The position numbers were made by a program, and so were the translations under genes. From Agromyces luteolus (GTDB lineage: Bacteria > Actinomycetota > Actinomycetes > Actinomycetales > Microbacteriaceae): a DNA stretch of 64,000 nucleotides. The notes beneath the pieces are model-generated. The model searched no databases. It saw nothing but the letters and a program-made list of their open reading frames with translations, and was not told the DNA's origin. The stretch covers positions 62,001 through 126,000 of the forward strand of contig NZ_WODA01000023.1 in NCBI RefSeq assembly GCF_009729855.1, written 5' to 3'. Positions 24,603 through 32,500 of this stretch are shown piece by piece (the first letter of the stretch is position 1; every line of letters starts with the position of its first letter).

Positions 24603-25838
24603 ATGACCACGCTCACGCTGCTGGGGGCGGATGGCGCGACCCGCGCCGACCTGCTGAACCCGGCGCCCGCCTTCGCCAAGCCGCGGAAGCCGCTCGCGTC
24701 GCGCGTCGCGTACGCCGCCGCGCACGTCGTGCCGAAGGCCCACGCCGACAACACGCCGGGGCAGCCGGCCGAGATCGACTGGGACGCGACGCTCGCCTTC
24801 CGCCACCACGTCTGGTCGTGGGGCCTCGGCGTCGCCGACGCGATGGACACCGCGCAGCGCAACATGGGACTCGACGCGGCAGCCACCCGCGAGCTCATCT
24901 CGCGCAGCGCCGCCGAGGCGGCGTCGGCCGGCGGGAGCGTGGTCGTCGGCGTCAACACCGACCACCTCGACGACGAGGTCGTCTCGCTCGAGCAGGTCAT
25001 CGACGCCTACAAGCTCCAGCTGCACCACGCCGAGGATGCCGGCGCCGGCGCCGTCCTGATGGCGAGCCGCCACCTCGCGCGCGCCGCGCAGAACGCCGAC
25101 GACTACCGCCGCGTCTACCGCGAGGTGCTCGCCGCCGCCGCTTCGCCGGTCGTGCTGCACTGGCTCGGCACCGCGTTCGACCCGGCGCTCGAGGGCTACT
25201 TCGGGTCGACCGACACGGATGCCGCGGCCGGCACACTCCTCCAGGTCATCGAGGCGAACCGCGAGAAGGTGCAGGGCGTCAAGATGAGCCTGCTCGACGC
25301 GGACGCCGAGATCGCCGTGCGCCGCCGCCTGCCGGAGACCGCCCGCATGTTCACGGGCGACGACTTCCACTACGTCGGCCTCATCGAGGGCGACGACGAG
25401 GGCCACTCCGACGCGCTGCTCGGCGCGTTCGCGGCGCTCGCGCCGAACGCGTCGGCCGCGATCCAGTCGCTCGACCGGGACGACGTCGACGAGTACCGCC
25501 GCATCCTCGGCCCGACCGAGGAGCTCTCGCGCCAGGTCTTCGCCGCGCCGACGTACTACTACAAGACGGGCGTCGCGTTCCTCGCCTGGCTCAACGGCCA
25601 CCAGCCCGCGTTCCAGATGGTCGGCGGCCTGCACGCCGCGCGCAGCCTCCCGCACCTCTCGCGCATCGTCGAGCTCGCGAACGGCTCCGGTGCGCTCGAG
25701 CGCCCCGAGTTGGCGGCGGCACGCTGGCACGAGCTGCTCACGATCAACGGCGTCGACACGACCCGGGCGGATGCCGCGTCCGCGACGCCCGCGGACGCGC
25801 CCGCCGCGACACAGCCCTCCGAGGCGGTCCCGGCATGA
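24603..25838 (+). CDS. DUF993 protein (DapA-like TIM barrel)
   Basis: This is a 411-residue cytoplasmic protein. The stretches VVVGVNTDHLDDEVVS, SPVVLHWLGTAFDP and VKMSLLDADAEIAVRR read as consecutive strands of a barrel like that of dihydrodipicolinate synthases. Lys in GVKMSLLD sits about where the Schiff-base lysine would be, which suggests an aldolase or lyase. The start ATG lies 2 bases after the oxidoreductase stop, and its own stop overlaps the isomerase start (ATGA). The family has no established reaction as far as I know. A role in cleaving the keto-sugar made by the neighbours is inferred. Confidence 0.85.
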   Translation: MTTLTLLGADGATRADLLNPAPAFAKPRKPLASRVAYAAAHVVPKAHADNTPGQPAEIDWDATLAFRHHVWSWGLGVADAMDTAQRNMGLDAAATRELISRSAAEAASAGGSVVVGVNTDHLDDEVVSLEQVIDAYKLQLHHAEDAGAGAVLMASRHLARAAQNADDYRRVYREVLAAAASPVVLHWLGTAFDPALEGYFGSTDTDAAAGTLLQVIEANREKVQGVKMSLLDADAEIAVRRRLPETARMFTGDDFHYVGLIEGDDEGHSDALLGAFAALAPNASAAIQSLDRDDVDEYRRILGPTEELSRQVFAAPTYYYKTGVAFLAWLNGHQPAFQMVGGLHAARSLPHLSRIVELANGSGALERPELAAARWHELLTINGVDTTRADAASATPADAPAATQPSEAVPA

Positions 25839-26737
25839 GCGCGCACCCCCGCCTCTCGCTGAACCAGGCGACGATCAAGCACGCCACCCTCCAGGAGGCG
25901 CTCGACGTCACCGCCGCCGGCGGGTACCAGGCCATCGGCCTGTGGCGCGAGCCCGTCGCCGAGGTCGGCCTCGCCGAGGCATCCGCTCGCCTGAGCGACT
26001 CGGGGCTGCGCTTCACGAGCCTCTGCCGCGGCGGCTTCTTCACGATGCCCGAGGGGCCGGAACGGCGCGCGTCGATCGACGACAACCGTCGCGCGATCGA
26101 GGAGACCGCGACGCTCGCCGCGGCCGGCGCGCCCGGATCGACGGCCGTGCTCGTGCTCGTCGCCGGCGGCCTCCCCGAGGGCTCGGACGACCTCGTCGGC
26201 GCGCGGGCGCGGGTGGCCGACGCACTGGCAGAGCTGGTTCCGGATGCCGCGGCCGCGGGCGTGCAGCTCTCGATCGAGCCGCTCCACCCGATGTACGTGT
26301 CCGACCGCGCGGTCGTCTCGACGCTGAAGCAGGCGCTCGACCTCGCCGCGGCGTTCGCGCCGGAGACCGTGGGCGTCGAGGTCGACACGTTCCACGTCTG
26401 GTGGGACCCGGAGGTGCTCGACCAGGTCGCGCGCGCAGGCCGCGAGGGCCGCATCGCGAGCTACCAGGTGTGCGACTGGAAGACCCCGCTGCCCGCCGAC
26501 GTGCTGCTCGCCCGCCACTACCCCGGCGACGGCGTGATCGACTTCGCGGCCTTCACCCGCGCCGTCGAGGCGACGGGGTACGACCGCGACATCGAGGTCG
26601 AGCTCTTCAACGCCGACATCTGGGCGACGTCGTACGCCGAGGTCGTCGCCCGCACCGCGGCATCCTTCGACCGGGCCGTGGCCCCGCACCTCGCGGGGGC
26701 GAACGCGCCCGCCCCCGCCCCCGCCCCAGCCGGCTGA
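25835..26737 (+). CDS. Sugar phosphate isomerase/epimerase (xylose-isomerase-like TIM barrel)
   Basis: This 300-residue protein is of the AP-endonuclease-2/IolE/IolI type. Metal-binding residues of the family appear in LSIEPLHPMY (Glu), VGVEVDTFHVWWDP (Asp, His), YQVCDWKTP (Asp) and IEVELFN (Glu). It would isomerise or epimerise a keto-sugar or inosose in the cytoplasm. It is the last gene of the operon, coupled to DUF993 by ATGA. A strong hairpin follows 20 bases after the stop. The tail is Ala/Pro-rich and probably disordered. Confidence 0.9.
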   Translation: MSAHPRLSLNQATIKHATLQEALDVTAAGGYQAIGLWREPVAEVGLAEASARLSDSGLRFTSLCRGGFFTMPEGPERRASIDDNRRAIEETATLAAAGAPGSTAVLVLVAGGLPEGSDDLVGARARVADALAELVPDAAAAGVQLSIEPLHPMYVSDRAVVSTLKQALDLAAAFAPETVGVEVDTFHVWWDPEVLDQVARAGREGRIASYQVCDWKTPLPADVLLARHYPGDGVIDFAAFTRAVEATGYDRDIEVELFNADIWATSYAEVVARTAASFDRAVAPHLAGANAPAPAPAPAG

Positions 26738-26757
26738 GCCGGTAGCCTGCCCCCACC

Positions 26758-26808
26758 CGTCGTCCCGGACGCCCGCCTCGCTCGCCGAGGCGCGCGTCCG
26801 GGATGACG
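26758..26808 (+). terminator. Hairpin terminator after the Gfo-DUF993-isomerase operon
   Basis: The arms 26758-26780 and 26786-26808 pair over 23 bases with two mismatches and a 5-base loop. There is no U-tract, which is common for actinobacterial terminators. The position directly after the operon supports the call; read-through into the arabinofuranosidase gene remains possible. Confidence 0.7.
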
Positions 26809-26843
26809 CACATCCGGAACCGACCAGGAAGCGCAGCACCGCG

Positions 26844-28379
26844 ATGACGCAGACCGCCCGCATCACCGTCCACCCGTCGTTCGTCGTCGGCGAGATCGAC
26901 CGCCGCATCTTCGGCTCGTTCGTCGAGCACCTGGGCCGCGCGGTGTACACGGGCGTCTTCGAGCCGGGCCATCCGACGGCCGACGCCGACGGCTTCCGCG
27001 GCGACGTGATCGACCTCACGCGCGAGCTCGGCACCAGCCTCGTGCGCTACCCCGGCGGCAACTTCGTCTCGAACTACGCCTGGGAGGACGGCGTCGGCCC
27101 CGTCGAGGACCGCCCGACGCGCATCGACCTCGCCTGGCGCACGATCGAGCCCAACACGTTCGGCACCGACGAGTTCATGCGCTGGGCGCGCAAGGCCGAC
27201 GTCGAGCCCATGATGGCCGTCAACCTCGGCACGAGGGGGGCGGATGCCGCGGCGAACCTCGTCGAGTACTGCAACGTGCCCGGCGGCACCGCCTGGAGCG
27301 ACCGCCGCCGCGCGAACGGCGCCGAGGAACCGTACGGCGTGAAGCTGTGGTGCCTCGGCAATGAGATGGACGGCCCGTGGCAGATCGGCCACAAGACCGC
27401 CGAGGACTACGGCAAGCTCGCGAGCCAGGCCGCGCAGGCCATGCGCCGGGTCGACCCGTCGATCGAGTTCGTGGTGTGCGGGTCGTCGAGCCGCGAGATG
27501 CCGACGTTCGGCGAGTGGGAGCGCGTCGTGCTCGAGCACACGTTCGACGACGTCGACTACATCTCGGTGCACGCGTACTACCAGGAGCGCGACGGCGACC
27601 GCCGCTCCTTCCTCGCGAGTGCGGCCTCCTTCGAGGCGTTCATGCACGAGGTCGTGGCCACCGCCGACGCGGTCGCCGCACGCCGCCACTCCCCCAAGCG
27701 CTTGAAGCTCTCGGTCGACGAGTGGAACGTCTGGTACATCTCGGAGTTCCCCGGCGAGGAGAACCTCGCCCTGCTCGAGGAGCCGCGGCTCATCGAGGAC
27801 GTCTACTCGGGCCTCGACGCGGTGGTCGCGGGCGACCTGCTCGCGACGCTCGTCCGCAACGCCGACCGCGTGGCCGTCGCGTGCCTCGCGCAGCTCGTGA
27901 ACGTCATCGCCCCGATGCTCACCGAGCCCGGCGGCGAGGCGTGGAAGCAGACCACGTTCCATCCGATCGCGCTCACCGCCGCCCACGCGCGGGGCGTCGC
28001 GCTCGACGCGCGCATCGACGGGCCGACCCTGGCGACCGACAGGCACGGCGAGGTCGCCGGCGTCTCCGGCACCGTGACATGGGATGCCGCGTCCGGCTCG
28101 CTCGTCGCGATCCTCGTGAACCGCACGGCCGAGCCGGTCGACGCGGCCGTGGAGCACCTCGGCTTCGCCGACGTCGCCCTCGCCGAGGCATCCGTCATCG
28201 TCGCCGACGACAACGTGCGCGGCGCCTCGTCGACGGATGCCGCGGCCGACCTCGCCGCGCGCGGCGCAGCCGCCGCACCGCGCCCGCTGGAGGGCGTCTC
28301 GACCGCGGGCGACGTCACGACCGTGCCGCTCCCGCCCGAGTCGTGGGCGCTCGTGCGCCTCACCGCGCGCGTGGCGTAG
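26844..28379 (+). CDS. abfA: Alpha-L-arabinofuranosidase, GH51
   Basis: This 511-residue enzyme removes terminal arabinofuranosyl residues from arabino-oligosaccharides. The acid/base Glu174 is in LGNEMDG and the nucleophile Glu293 in SVDEWNVW, both in the expected (beta/alpha)8 barrel context. The C-terminal 150 residues form the usual beta-sandwich. There is no signal peptide, so it acts on imported oligosaccharides inside the cell. It follows a hairpin after the isomerase operon and so may have its own promoter or depend on read-through. It ties the surrounding sugar genes to hemicellulose arabinose. Confidence 0.95.
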   Translation: MTQTARITVHPSFVVGEIDRRIFGSFVEHLGRAVYTGVFEPGHPTADADGFRGDVIDLTRELGTSLVRYPGGNFVSNYAWEDGVGPVEDRPTRIDLAWRTIEPNTFGTDEFMRWARKADVEPMMAVNLGTRGADAAANLVEYCNVPGGTAWSDRRRANGAEEPYGVKLWCLGNEMDGPWQIGHKTAEDYGKLASQAAQAMRRVDPSIEFVVCGSSSREMPTFGEWERVVLEHTFDDVDYISVHAYYQERDGDRRSFLASAASFEAFMHEVVATADAVAARRHSPKRLKLSVDEWNVWYISEFPGEENLALLEEPRLIEDVYSGLDAVVAGDLLATLVRNADRVAVACLAQLVNVIAPMLTEPGGEAWKQTTFHPIALTAAHARGVALDARIDGPTLATDRHGEVAGVSGTVTWDAASGSLVAILVNRTAEPVDAAVEHLGFADVALAEASVIVADDNVRGASSTDAAADLAARGAAAAPRPLEGVSTAGDVTTVPLPPESWALVRLTARVA

Positions 28380-28430
28380 CGCGCCACGCCCGACCCCACC
28401 GACCCGCCCGAGCCCCCCCGGCCCGACCCC

Positions 28431-28448
28431 ACCCGGGCCCACCCGGGT
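28431..28448. terminator. Short hairpin between convergent genes
   Basis: A perfect 7-bp inverted repeat ACCCGGG-CCCA-CCCGGGT lies in the 177-bp gap between the convergent arabinofuranosidase and ABC exporter genes. It may end transcription from either side; the evidence is position only. Confidence 0.35.
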
Positions 28449-28556
28449 GCACGGCGAAGGAGTTCTCTGGCGACACGCCGCCGACTCGCCGCCGGCAGGT
28501 ACGAGACTCCTTCCATGCGCGCGCCGGCCGTGCGAGCCGGGGAGCAGACACGCCCC

Positions 28557-30326
28557 CTACGCCGACTGCACCCGATGCAGCTCGGCGTACCGCCCGCCGC
28601 GCGCGACGAGCTCGTCGTGCGACCCGATCTCGACGACGCGCCCGCGCTCGAGCACCACGATGCGGTCGGCCGAGCGGATCGTCGAGAGCCGGTGCGCGAC
28701 GACGAGCGTGGTGCGCCCGCGCATGAGGCGCCGGAGCGCGTCGCGAACCTTCGCCTCCGATGCGGGGTCGAGCGCGCTCGTCGCCTCGTCGAGGATCAGC
28801 ACGCGCGGGTCGCGCACGAGCGCCCGGGCGATCGAGAGCCGCTGCCGCTGCCCGCCCGAGAGGCGCGCTCCGCGTTCGCCCACGACGGTGTCCCAGCCGT
28901 CAGGCTGCGCCTCGACGATCTCGAGCGCGTTCGCATCGCGCAGGGCCGCGAGCACCCGCTCGTCGGAGACCTCGCCGAGCCCGTAGACGATGTTGTCGCG
29001 GATCGTGCCCTCGAAGAGCACCGACTCCTGCGGCACCACCGACACGAACCGGCGGAACGTGCGGAGGTCGAGCTCCTCCATGTCGACGCCGTCGAGCAGC
29101 ACGTGCCCGCGCGTCGGGCGCAGGAAGCCGAGCACGAGGTTCAGCAGGGTCGACTTGCCCGACCCCGACGACCCCACGAACGCGACGGTCTCGCCCGGGC
29201 GGACATCGAGGTCGATGCCGTCGAGCGCGGGCGGTTCGCCGAACTCGTACCGCACCTCGGCCCCGTCGAGGCGGATGCCGCCGACGACGCGGTCCACGGC
29301 GCGCTTGCCCTCGTTGAACTCCAGGTCGGGCTCCTGCAGCACCTCGGCGATCGAGCGGATCGACTCGGTGCCGCGCGCGATGATCGGCAGCAGCATGAGC
29401 AGCCCGGTCGCCGCCGACGTGAGCAGCGCGAAGTAGGAGCTCAGCAGCACTACCTGCCCCGCCGTGATGGGCAGCCACCCGGCGATCGAGATCCAGGCGG
29501 CGAGCACGAGGCATCCGACCCCCAGCAGTTGGAGCGTGACCCACGACAGCGACGCGAAGCGGCCGTTCAGCAGGTCGAGCCGAAGTCCGGCCGACCGCAC
29601 GCCCTCGGCCCCCGTCGCGACCCGGTCGACCGCGACGTGCTCGAGCCCGTGCGCGCGGGTGATCGGCAGCAGCGTCGCCATCTCGCCGACGCGCGCGGAG
29701 AACTGCTCGACCTCGAGCCGGAACCGCTCGTTGCGCACGCGGCTGCGCCGGTTCAGGATGGCGCGGAGCAGCACCGCGAGCGGGATCGCCAGCGCGTACA
29801 CCGGCAGGAACTGCGGCACGTTGATCGCGGTCATCACGATCGCGCCGATGAGCACCATGGTCGCCGAGAGCAGCGGGTGCGCGGTCTGCTGCAGCATGAC
29901 CTCGATGTTCTCGACGTCGCGGACCACCTTGGTCTGCACGATCGCCGAGTTCGACCGCGTGTGGAACCCGATCGAGAGCGCCTGCAACCGCGCGGCGAGC
30001 GCGTTGCGCAGGTCGCGGCCGATGTCCCGCACGGCGCCCATGAAGAGCTTCGTGTACGCGACGTGGTTCGGGTAGTTCTGCAGCAGCGCGACGATCGCGA
30101 TGCCCGCCCAGAGCGCGAGCTCGCGGAGCGGGCCGCCGGCGACGACCACGTCGATGATCTCGGCGGTGACGGCGGGCATGAGCCAGAGCGGCGTGTCCTT
30201 CAGGGCGAAGAAGACGACGGATGCCGCGACCCGGCGCCCGTGCATGCCGAGCAGCCGCAGGACCGAGCGACCCGGTCGTCGTCCGTCGATCGCTCGCTCG
30301 ATCTGGGAAAGCGCTTGCCCGTGCAT
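28557..30326 (-). CDS. ABC transporter, fused membrane and ATPase domains (exporter type)
   Basis: This 589-residue half-transporter should act as a dimer. Six membrane helices fill about residues 30-310. The ATPase domain follows with Walker A (GSSGSGKST), signature LSGGQRQRL and Walker B (VLILDEATSALD), then the H-loop (VVAHRLSTI). The ATG at 30326 is preceded by AGGAGG 12 bases away. A later in-frame ATG at 30245 has no ribosome site. A LacI-type palindrome lies within codons 3-8. The substrate is unknown; the sugar-catabolic setting allows export of an oligosaccharide or toxic intermediate, but drugs or lipids are equally possible. Confidence 0.9.
   Translation of the reverse strand: MHGQALSQIERAIDGRRPGRSVLRLLGMHGRRVAASVVFFALKDTPLWLMPAVTAEIIDVVVAGGPLRELALWAGIAIVALLQNYPNHVAYTKLFMGAVRDIGRDLRNALAARLQALSIGFHTRSNSAIVQTKVVRDVENIEVMLQQTAHPLLSATMVLIGAIVMTAINVPQFLPVYALAIPLAVLLRAILNRRSRVRNERFRLEVEQFSARVGEMATLLPITRAHGLEHVAVDRVATGAEGVRSAGLRLDLLNGRFASLSWVTLQLLGVGCLVLAAWISIAGWLPITAGQVVLLSSYFALLTSAATGLLMLLPIIARGTESIRSIAEVLQEPDLEFNEGKRAVDRVVGGIRLDGAEVRYEFGEPPALDGIDLDVRPGETVAFVGSSGSGKSTLLNLVLGFLRPTRGHVLLDGVDMEELDLRTFRRFVSVVPQESVLFEGTIRDNIVYGLGEVSDERVLAALRDANALEIVEAQPDGWDTVVGERGARLSGGQRQRLSIARALVRDPRVLILDEATSALDPASEAKVRDALRRLMRGRTTLVVAHRLSTIRSADRIVVLERGRVVEIGSHDELVARGGRYAELHRVQSA
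30305..30320 (-). promoter_or_regulatory. LacI-type operator inside the start of the ABC exporter gene
   Basis: The palindrome GGGAAAGCGCTTGCCC belongs to the same class as those at 3245, 7182, 21485 and 23276. It overlaps codons 3-8 of the exporter if translation starts at 30326, and would be in the leader if it starts at 30245. It could work as a transcription roadblock. Confidence 0.6.
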
Positions 30327-30376
30327 CCCACCATTGTGCCTCCTGTGGGCGCGCACCGCCACGTCCGGACGAACGC

Positions 30377-30391
30377 TGGGAGCGCTCTCCC
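30377..30391. promoter_or_regulatory. CebR-like LacI operator between exporter and sugar-importer genes
   Basis: TGGGAGCGCTCTCCC closely resembles the TGGGAGCGCTCCCA box of streptomycete CebR-type LacI regulators, with one extra base in the right arm. It lies between the divergent ABC exporter (start 30326) and the importer operon (mini-ORF at 30459). No LacI gene is adjacent. Confidence 0.55.
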
Positions 30392-30458
30392 GCATGCATT
30401 CCGGGAGTTACGGAAGCGTTACCAACATTTGTTGGGCTCCCCGGGCAATAGGAGGAAC

Positions 30459-30533
30459 ATGGCCCGTGCCACCGCCGACGATGACGATGGCACCCGGAGG
30501 GGTCGACCTCACCTTGCTAGGGGAGAGACATGA
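30459..30533 (+). CDS. Putative 24-codon upstream ORF coupled to the binding-protein gene
   Basis: This short frame has the best ribosome site of the region (AGGAGGAAC before ATG). It encodes a charged peptide starting MARATADDDDG, and its TGA overlaps the ATG of the binding-protein gene (ATGA). It may be a leader peptide that tunes translation of the importer. The composition gives no hint of an amino-acid sensor. It may not encode a stable product. It is supported only by start-site quality and exact coupling. Confidence 0.45.
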   Translation: MARATADDDDGTRRGRPHLARGET

Positions 30534-31600
30534 GAACGACATCCTTGGCCTCCGCCGTCGCGATCGCGGGCGCGTCCGCCCTGCTGCTGGCGGCCTGTGC
30601 GAGCGGTGATTCCGATGGCGGTTCCGACGGGGGTGGCGATGCCGTCGCCGCCCGCGCGTGCGTGATCCTGCCCGACGCGGCGTCGTCGCCGCGGTGGGAG
30701 AACTTCGACCGCAAGTACCTCGAGGAGGGCCTCTCGGAGGCCGGCTTCGAGACCGACATCCAGAACGCGCAGGGCGACACGAGCATGTACGCCACGATCG
30801 CGGACCAGCAGCTCAGCAAGGGCTGCGGCGTGATGATCCTCGTCGACTACAACGGTGCGGGCGCGGCGGTGGCCGAGCAGGCGTCGGCCGAGGGCATCCC
30901 GGTGATCGCGTACGACCGCTCGATCGAGGGCGCCGACTACTACGTGTCGTTCGACAACGTCGAGGTCGGCCGACTCGAGGGCCAGTCGATCCTCGACGGC
31001 CTCGAGGCCGCGGGCACGGACCCGGCCGAGGCGATCGTGGTGTACATGGGCGGCGACCCGTCCGACAACAACGCCGCGATGTTCAAGGAAGGCGCGGTCG
31101 AGGTGATGGAGGCTGCGGGCATCACGCCTGCCGCCGAGCCGCCGGGCGTGTGGGACGGCGACAAGTCCGCGACGAACTTCGAGCAGGCGCTGACCTCGCT
31201 CGACGGCCAGGTCGACGCCGTGTGGGTCGCGAACGACACCAACGCCGCAGGCGTGATCACGATCCTCGACAAGAACAACCTCGTCGTGCCGGTCTCCGGC
31301 CAGGACGCGTCGATCGCAGGCCTGCAGAACGTGCTCCTCGGAAAGCAGACCGCGACGGTGTACAAGCCGGTCGCGCTCGAGGCCGAGGCCGCGGTCGAGC
31401 TCGCGGTGCAGCTGCTGAACGGCGAGACGCCGGCCGACCCCGGCCTGGAGGACCCGTACGGCACGCCGTACATCGCGGTCACCCCGCAGCTGGTCGGACC
31501 GGACGAGGTCATCACCGTCGTCGAGGCCGGCGACGCCGACCCGGCCGAGCTCTGCCAGGGCGAGGTCGAGGCCAAGTGCGCCGAGTACGGCATCGAGTGA
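30530..31600 (+). CDS. Sugar ABC transporter substrate-binding lipoprotein (XylF/ribose-binding type)
   Basis: This 356-residue lipoprotein has a signal peptide ending in the lipobox LAAC, a Ser/Gly/Asp linker, then the two-domain periplasmic binding protein 4 fold of pentose and monosaccharide importers (VMILVDYNGAGAAVAEQA; GIPVIAYDRSI; DAVWVANDTNAAG; VSGQDASIAGLQ). These motifs resemble XylF and ChvE. The start at 30530 has an AGGGGAGAGAC site and overlaps the mini-ORF stop. A hairpin after the gene separates it from the ATPase and permease genes. Confidence 0.94.
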   Translation: MRTTSLASAVAIAGASALLLAACASGDSDGGSDGGGDAVAARACVILPDAASSPRWENFDRKYLEEGLSEAGFETDIQNAQGDTSMYATIADQQLSKGCGVMILVDYNGAGAAVAEQASAEGIPVIAYDRSIEGADYYVSFDNVEVGRLEGQSILDGLEAAGTDPAEAIVVYMGGDPSDNNAAMFKEGAVEVMEAAGITPAAEPPGVWDGDKSATNFEQALTSLDGQVDAVWVANDTNAAGVITILDKNNLVVPVSGQDASIAGLQNVLLGKQTATVYKPVALEAEAAVELAVQLLNGETPADPGLEDPYGTPYIAVTPQLVGPDEVITVVEAGDADPAELCQGEVEAKCAEYGIE

Positions 31601-31640
31601 CCACCGATCGCGCCGGGCACTAGCTCGTCGCACCACGGAG

Positions 31641-31673
31641 GCCCGGGTCGCGGTACGTCGCCGCGACCCGGGC
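31641..31673 (+). terminator. Hairpin between binding-protein and ATPase genes
   Basis: A 13-bp perfect inverted repeat (31641-31653 and 31661-31673, 7-base loop) lies between the binding-protein stop and the ATPase start. As in the first importer operon it probably limits read-through and stabilises the upstream message. Confidence 0.65.
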
Positions 31674-31747
31674 CCCGATTCCCCTTCCCGGCGGAGCGCC
31701 GCACGTGCCACGCTGGGAGCGACGACGACGATGTCGGAAGGAACGCC

Positions 31748-32500
31748 ATGGACGCGCCACTCATCGAACTCAGCGGGATCCTGAAGAGTTTCGGCCCGGT
31801 CAGCGTGTTGAAGGGGGTCGACCTCAAGGCCTACCCGGGCAAGGTCACCGCGCTGGTCGGCGACAACGGGGCCGGGAAGTCGACGCTGATCAAGGGGCTC
31901 GCCGGTGTGCAGCCCTACGACGACGGCGTCGTCAAGTTCGACGGCAAGCCCGTGGCGCTCCATTCACCGCGCGAGGCCGCGCGCCTGGGCATCGAGGTCG
32001 TCTACCAGGACCTCGCGCTCTGCGACAACCTCGACATCGTGCAGAACATGTTCCTCGGTCGGGAGGAGACCGAGTTCGGCACGTTCGACGAGGGCCGCAT
32101 GGAGAAGGACGCCTCCGACACGCTCCGCTCGCTGTCGGTTCGCACCGTGAAGTCGGTGCGCCAGAAGGTGTCGAGCCTCTCCGGCGGTCAGCGGCAGACG
32201 GTGGCCATCGCCCGCGCGGTACTGAAGAACGCCCGCCTCGTGATCCTCGACGAGCCGACGGCAGCGCTCGGCGTCGCGCAGACCGAGCAGGTGCTGCACC
32301 TGGTCAGTCGCCTCGCCGAGCAGGGCGTGGCGGTCATCCTGATCAGCCACAACCTCGCCGACGTGTTCGAGGTCGCCGACCACATCGACGTCCTCTACCT
32401 CGGCCAGATGGTCGCGCACCTCGATGCGCGCGAGACCACTCGCGACGACGTCGTCGGCTACATCACCGGTGCGAAGGTCCAGCAGGAGGCGACGGCGTGA
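31748..32500 (+). CDS. Sugar ABC transporter ATP-binding protein (XylG-like, single domain)
   Basis: This 250-residue ATPase drives the importer. Walker A is GDNGAGKST, the signature LSGGQRQTVAIARA, Walker B LVILDEPTAALG, and the H-loop is ISHN. Many pentose importers (XylG, RbsA) have two fused ATPase domains; this one has a single domain, as in the FrcA-type group. It starts at an ATG after GGAAGGAACGCC, and its TGA overlaps the permease GTG. Confidence 0.94.
   Translation: MDAPLIELSGILKSFGPVSVLKGVDLKAYPGKVTALVGDNGAGKSTLIKGLAGVQPYDDGVVKFDGKPVALHSPREAARLGIEVVYQDLALCDNLDIVQNMFLGREETEFGTFDEGRMEKDASDTLRSLSVRTVKSVRQKVSSLSGGQRQTVAIARAVLKNARLVILDEPTAALGVAQTEQVLHLVSRLAEQGVAVILISHNLADVFEVADHIDVLYLGQMVAHLDARETTRDDVVGYITGAKVQQEATA

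Noticed and set aside
30327-30395. A longer N-terminus for the ABC exporter (ATG at 30395)
   Set aside because: It would add 23 polar residues without a ribosome site, whereas AGGAGG lies just upstream of the start at 30326.
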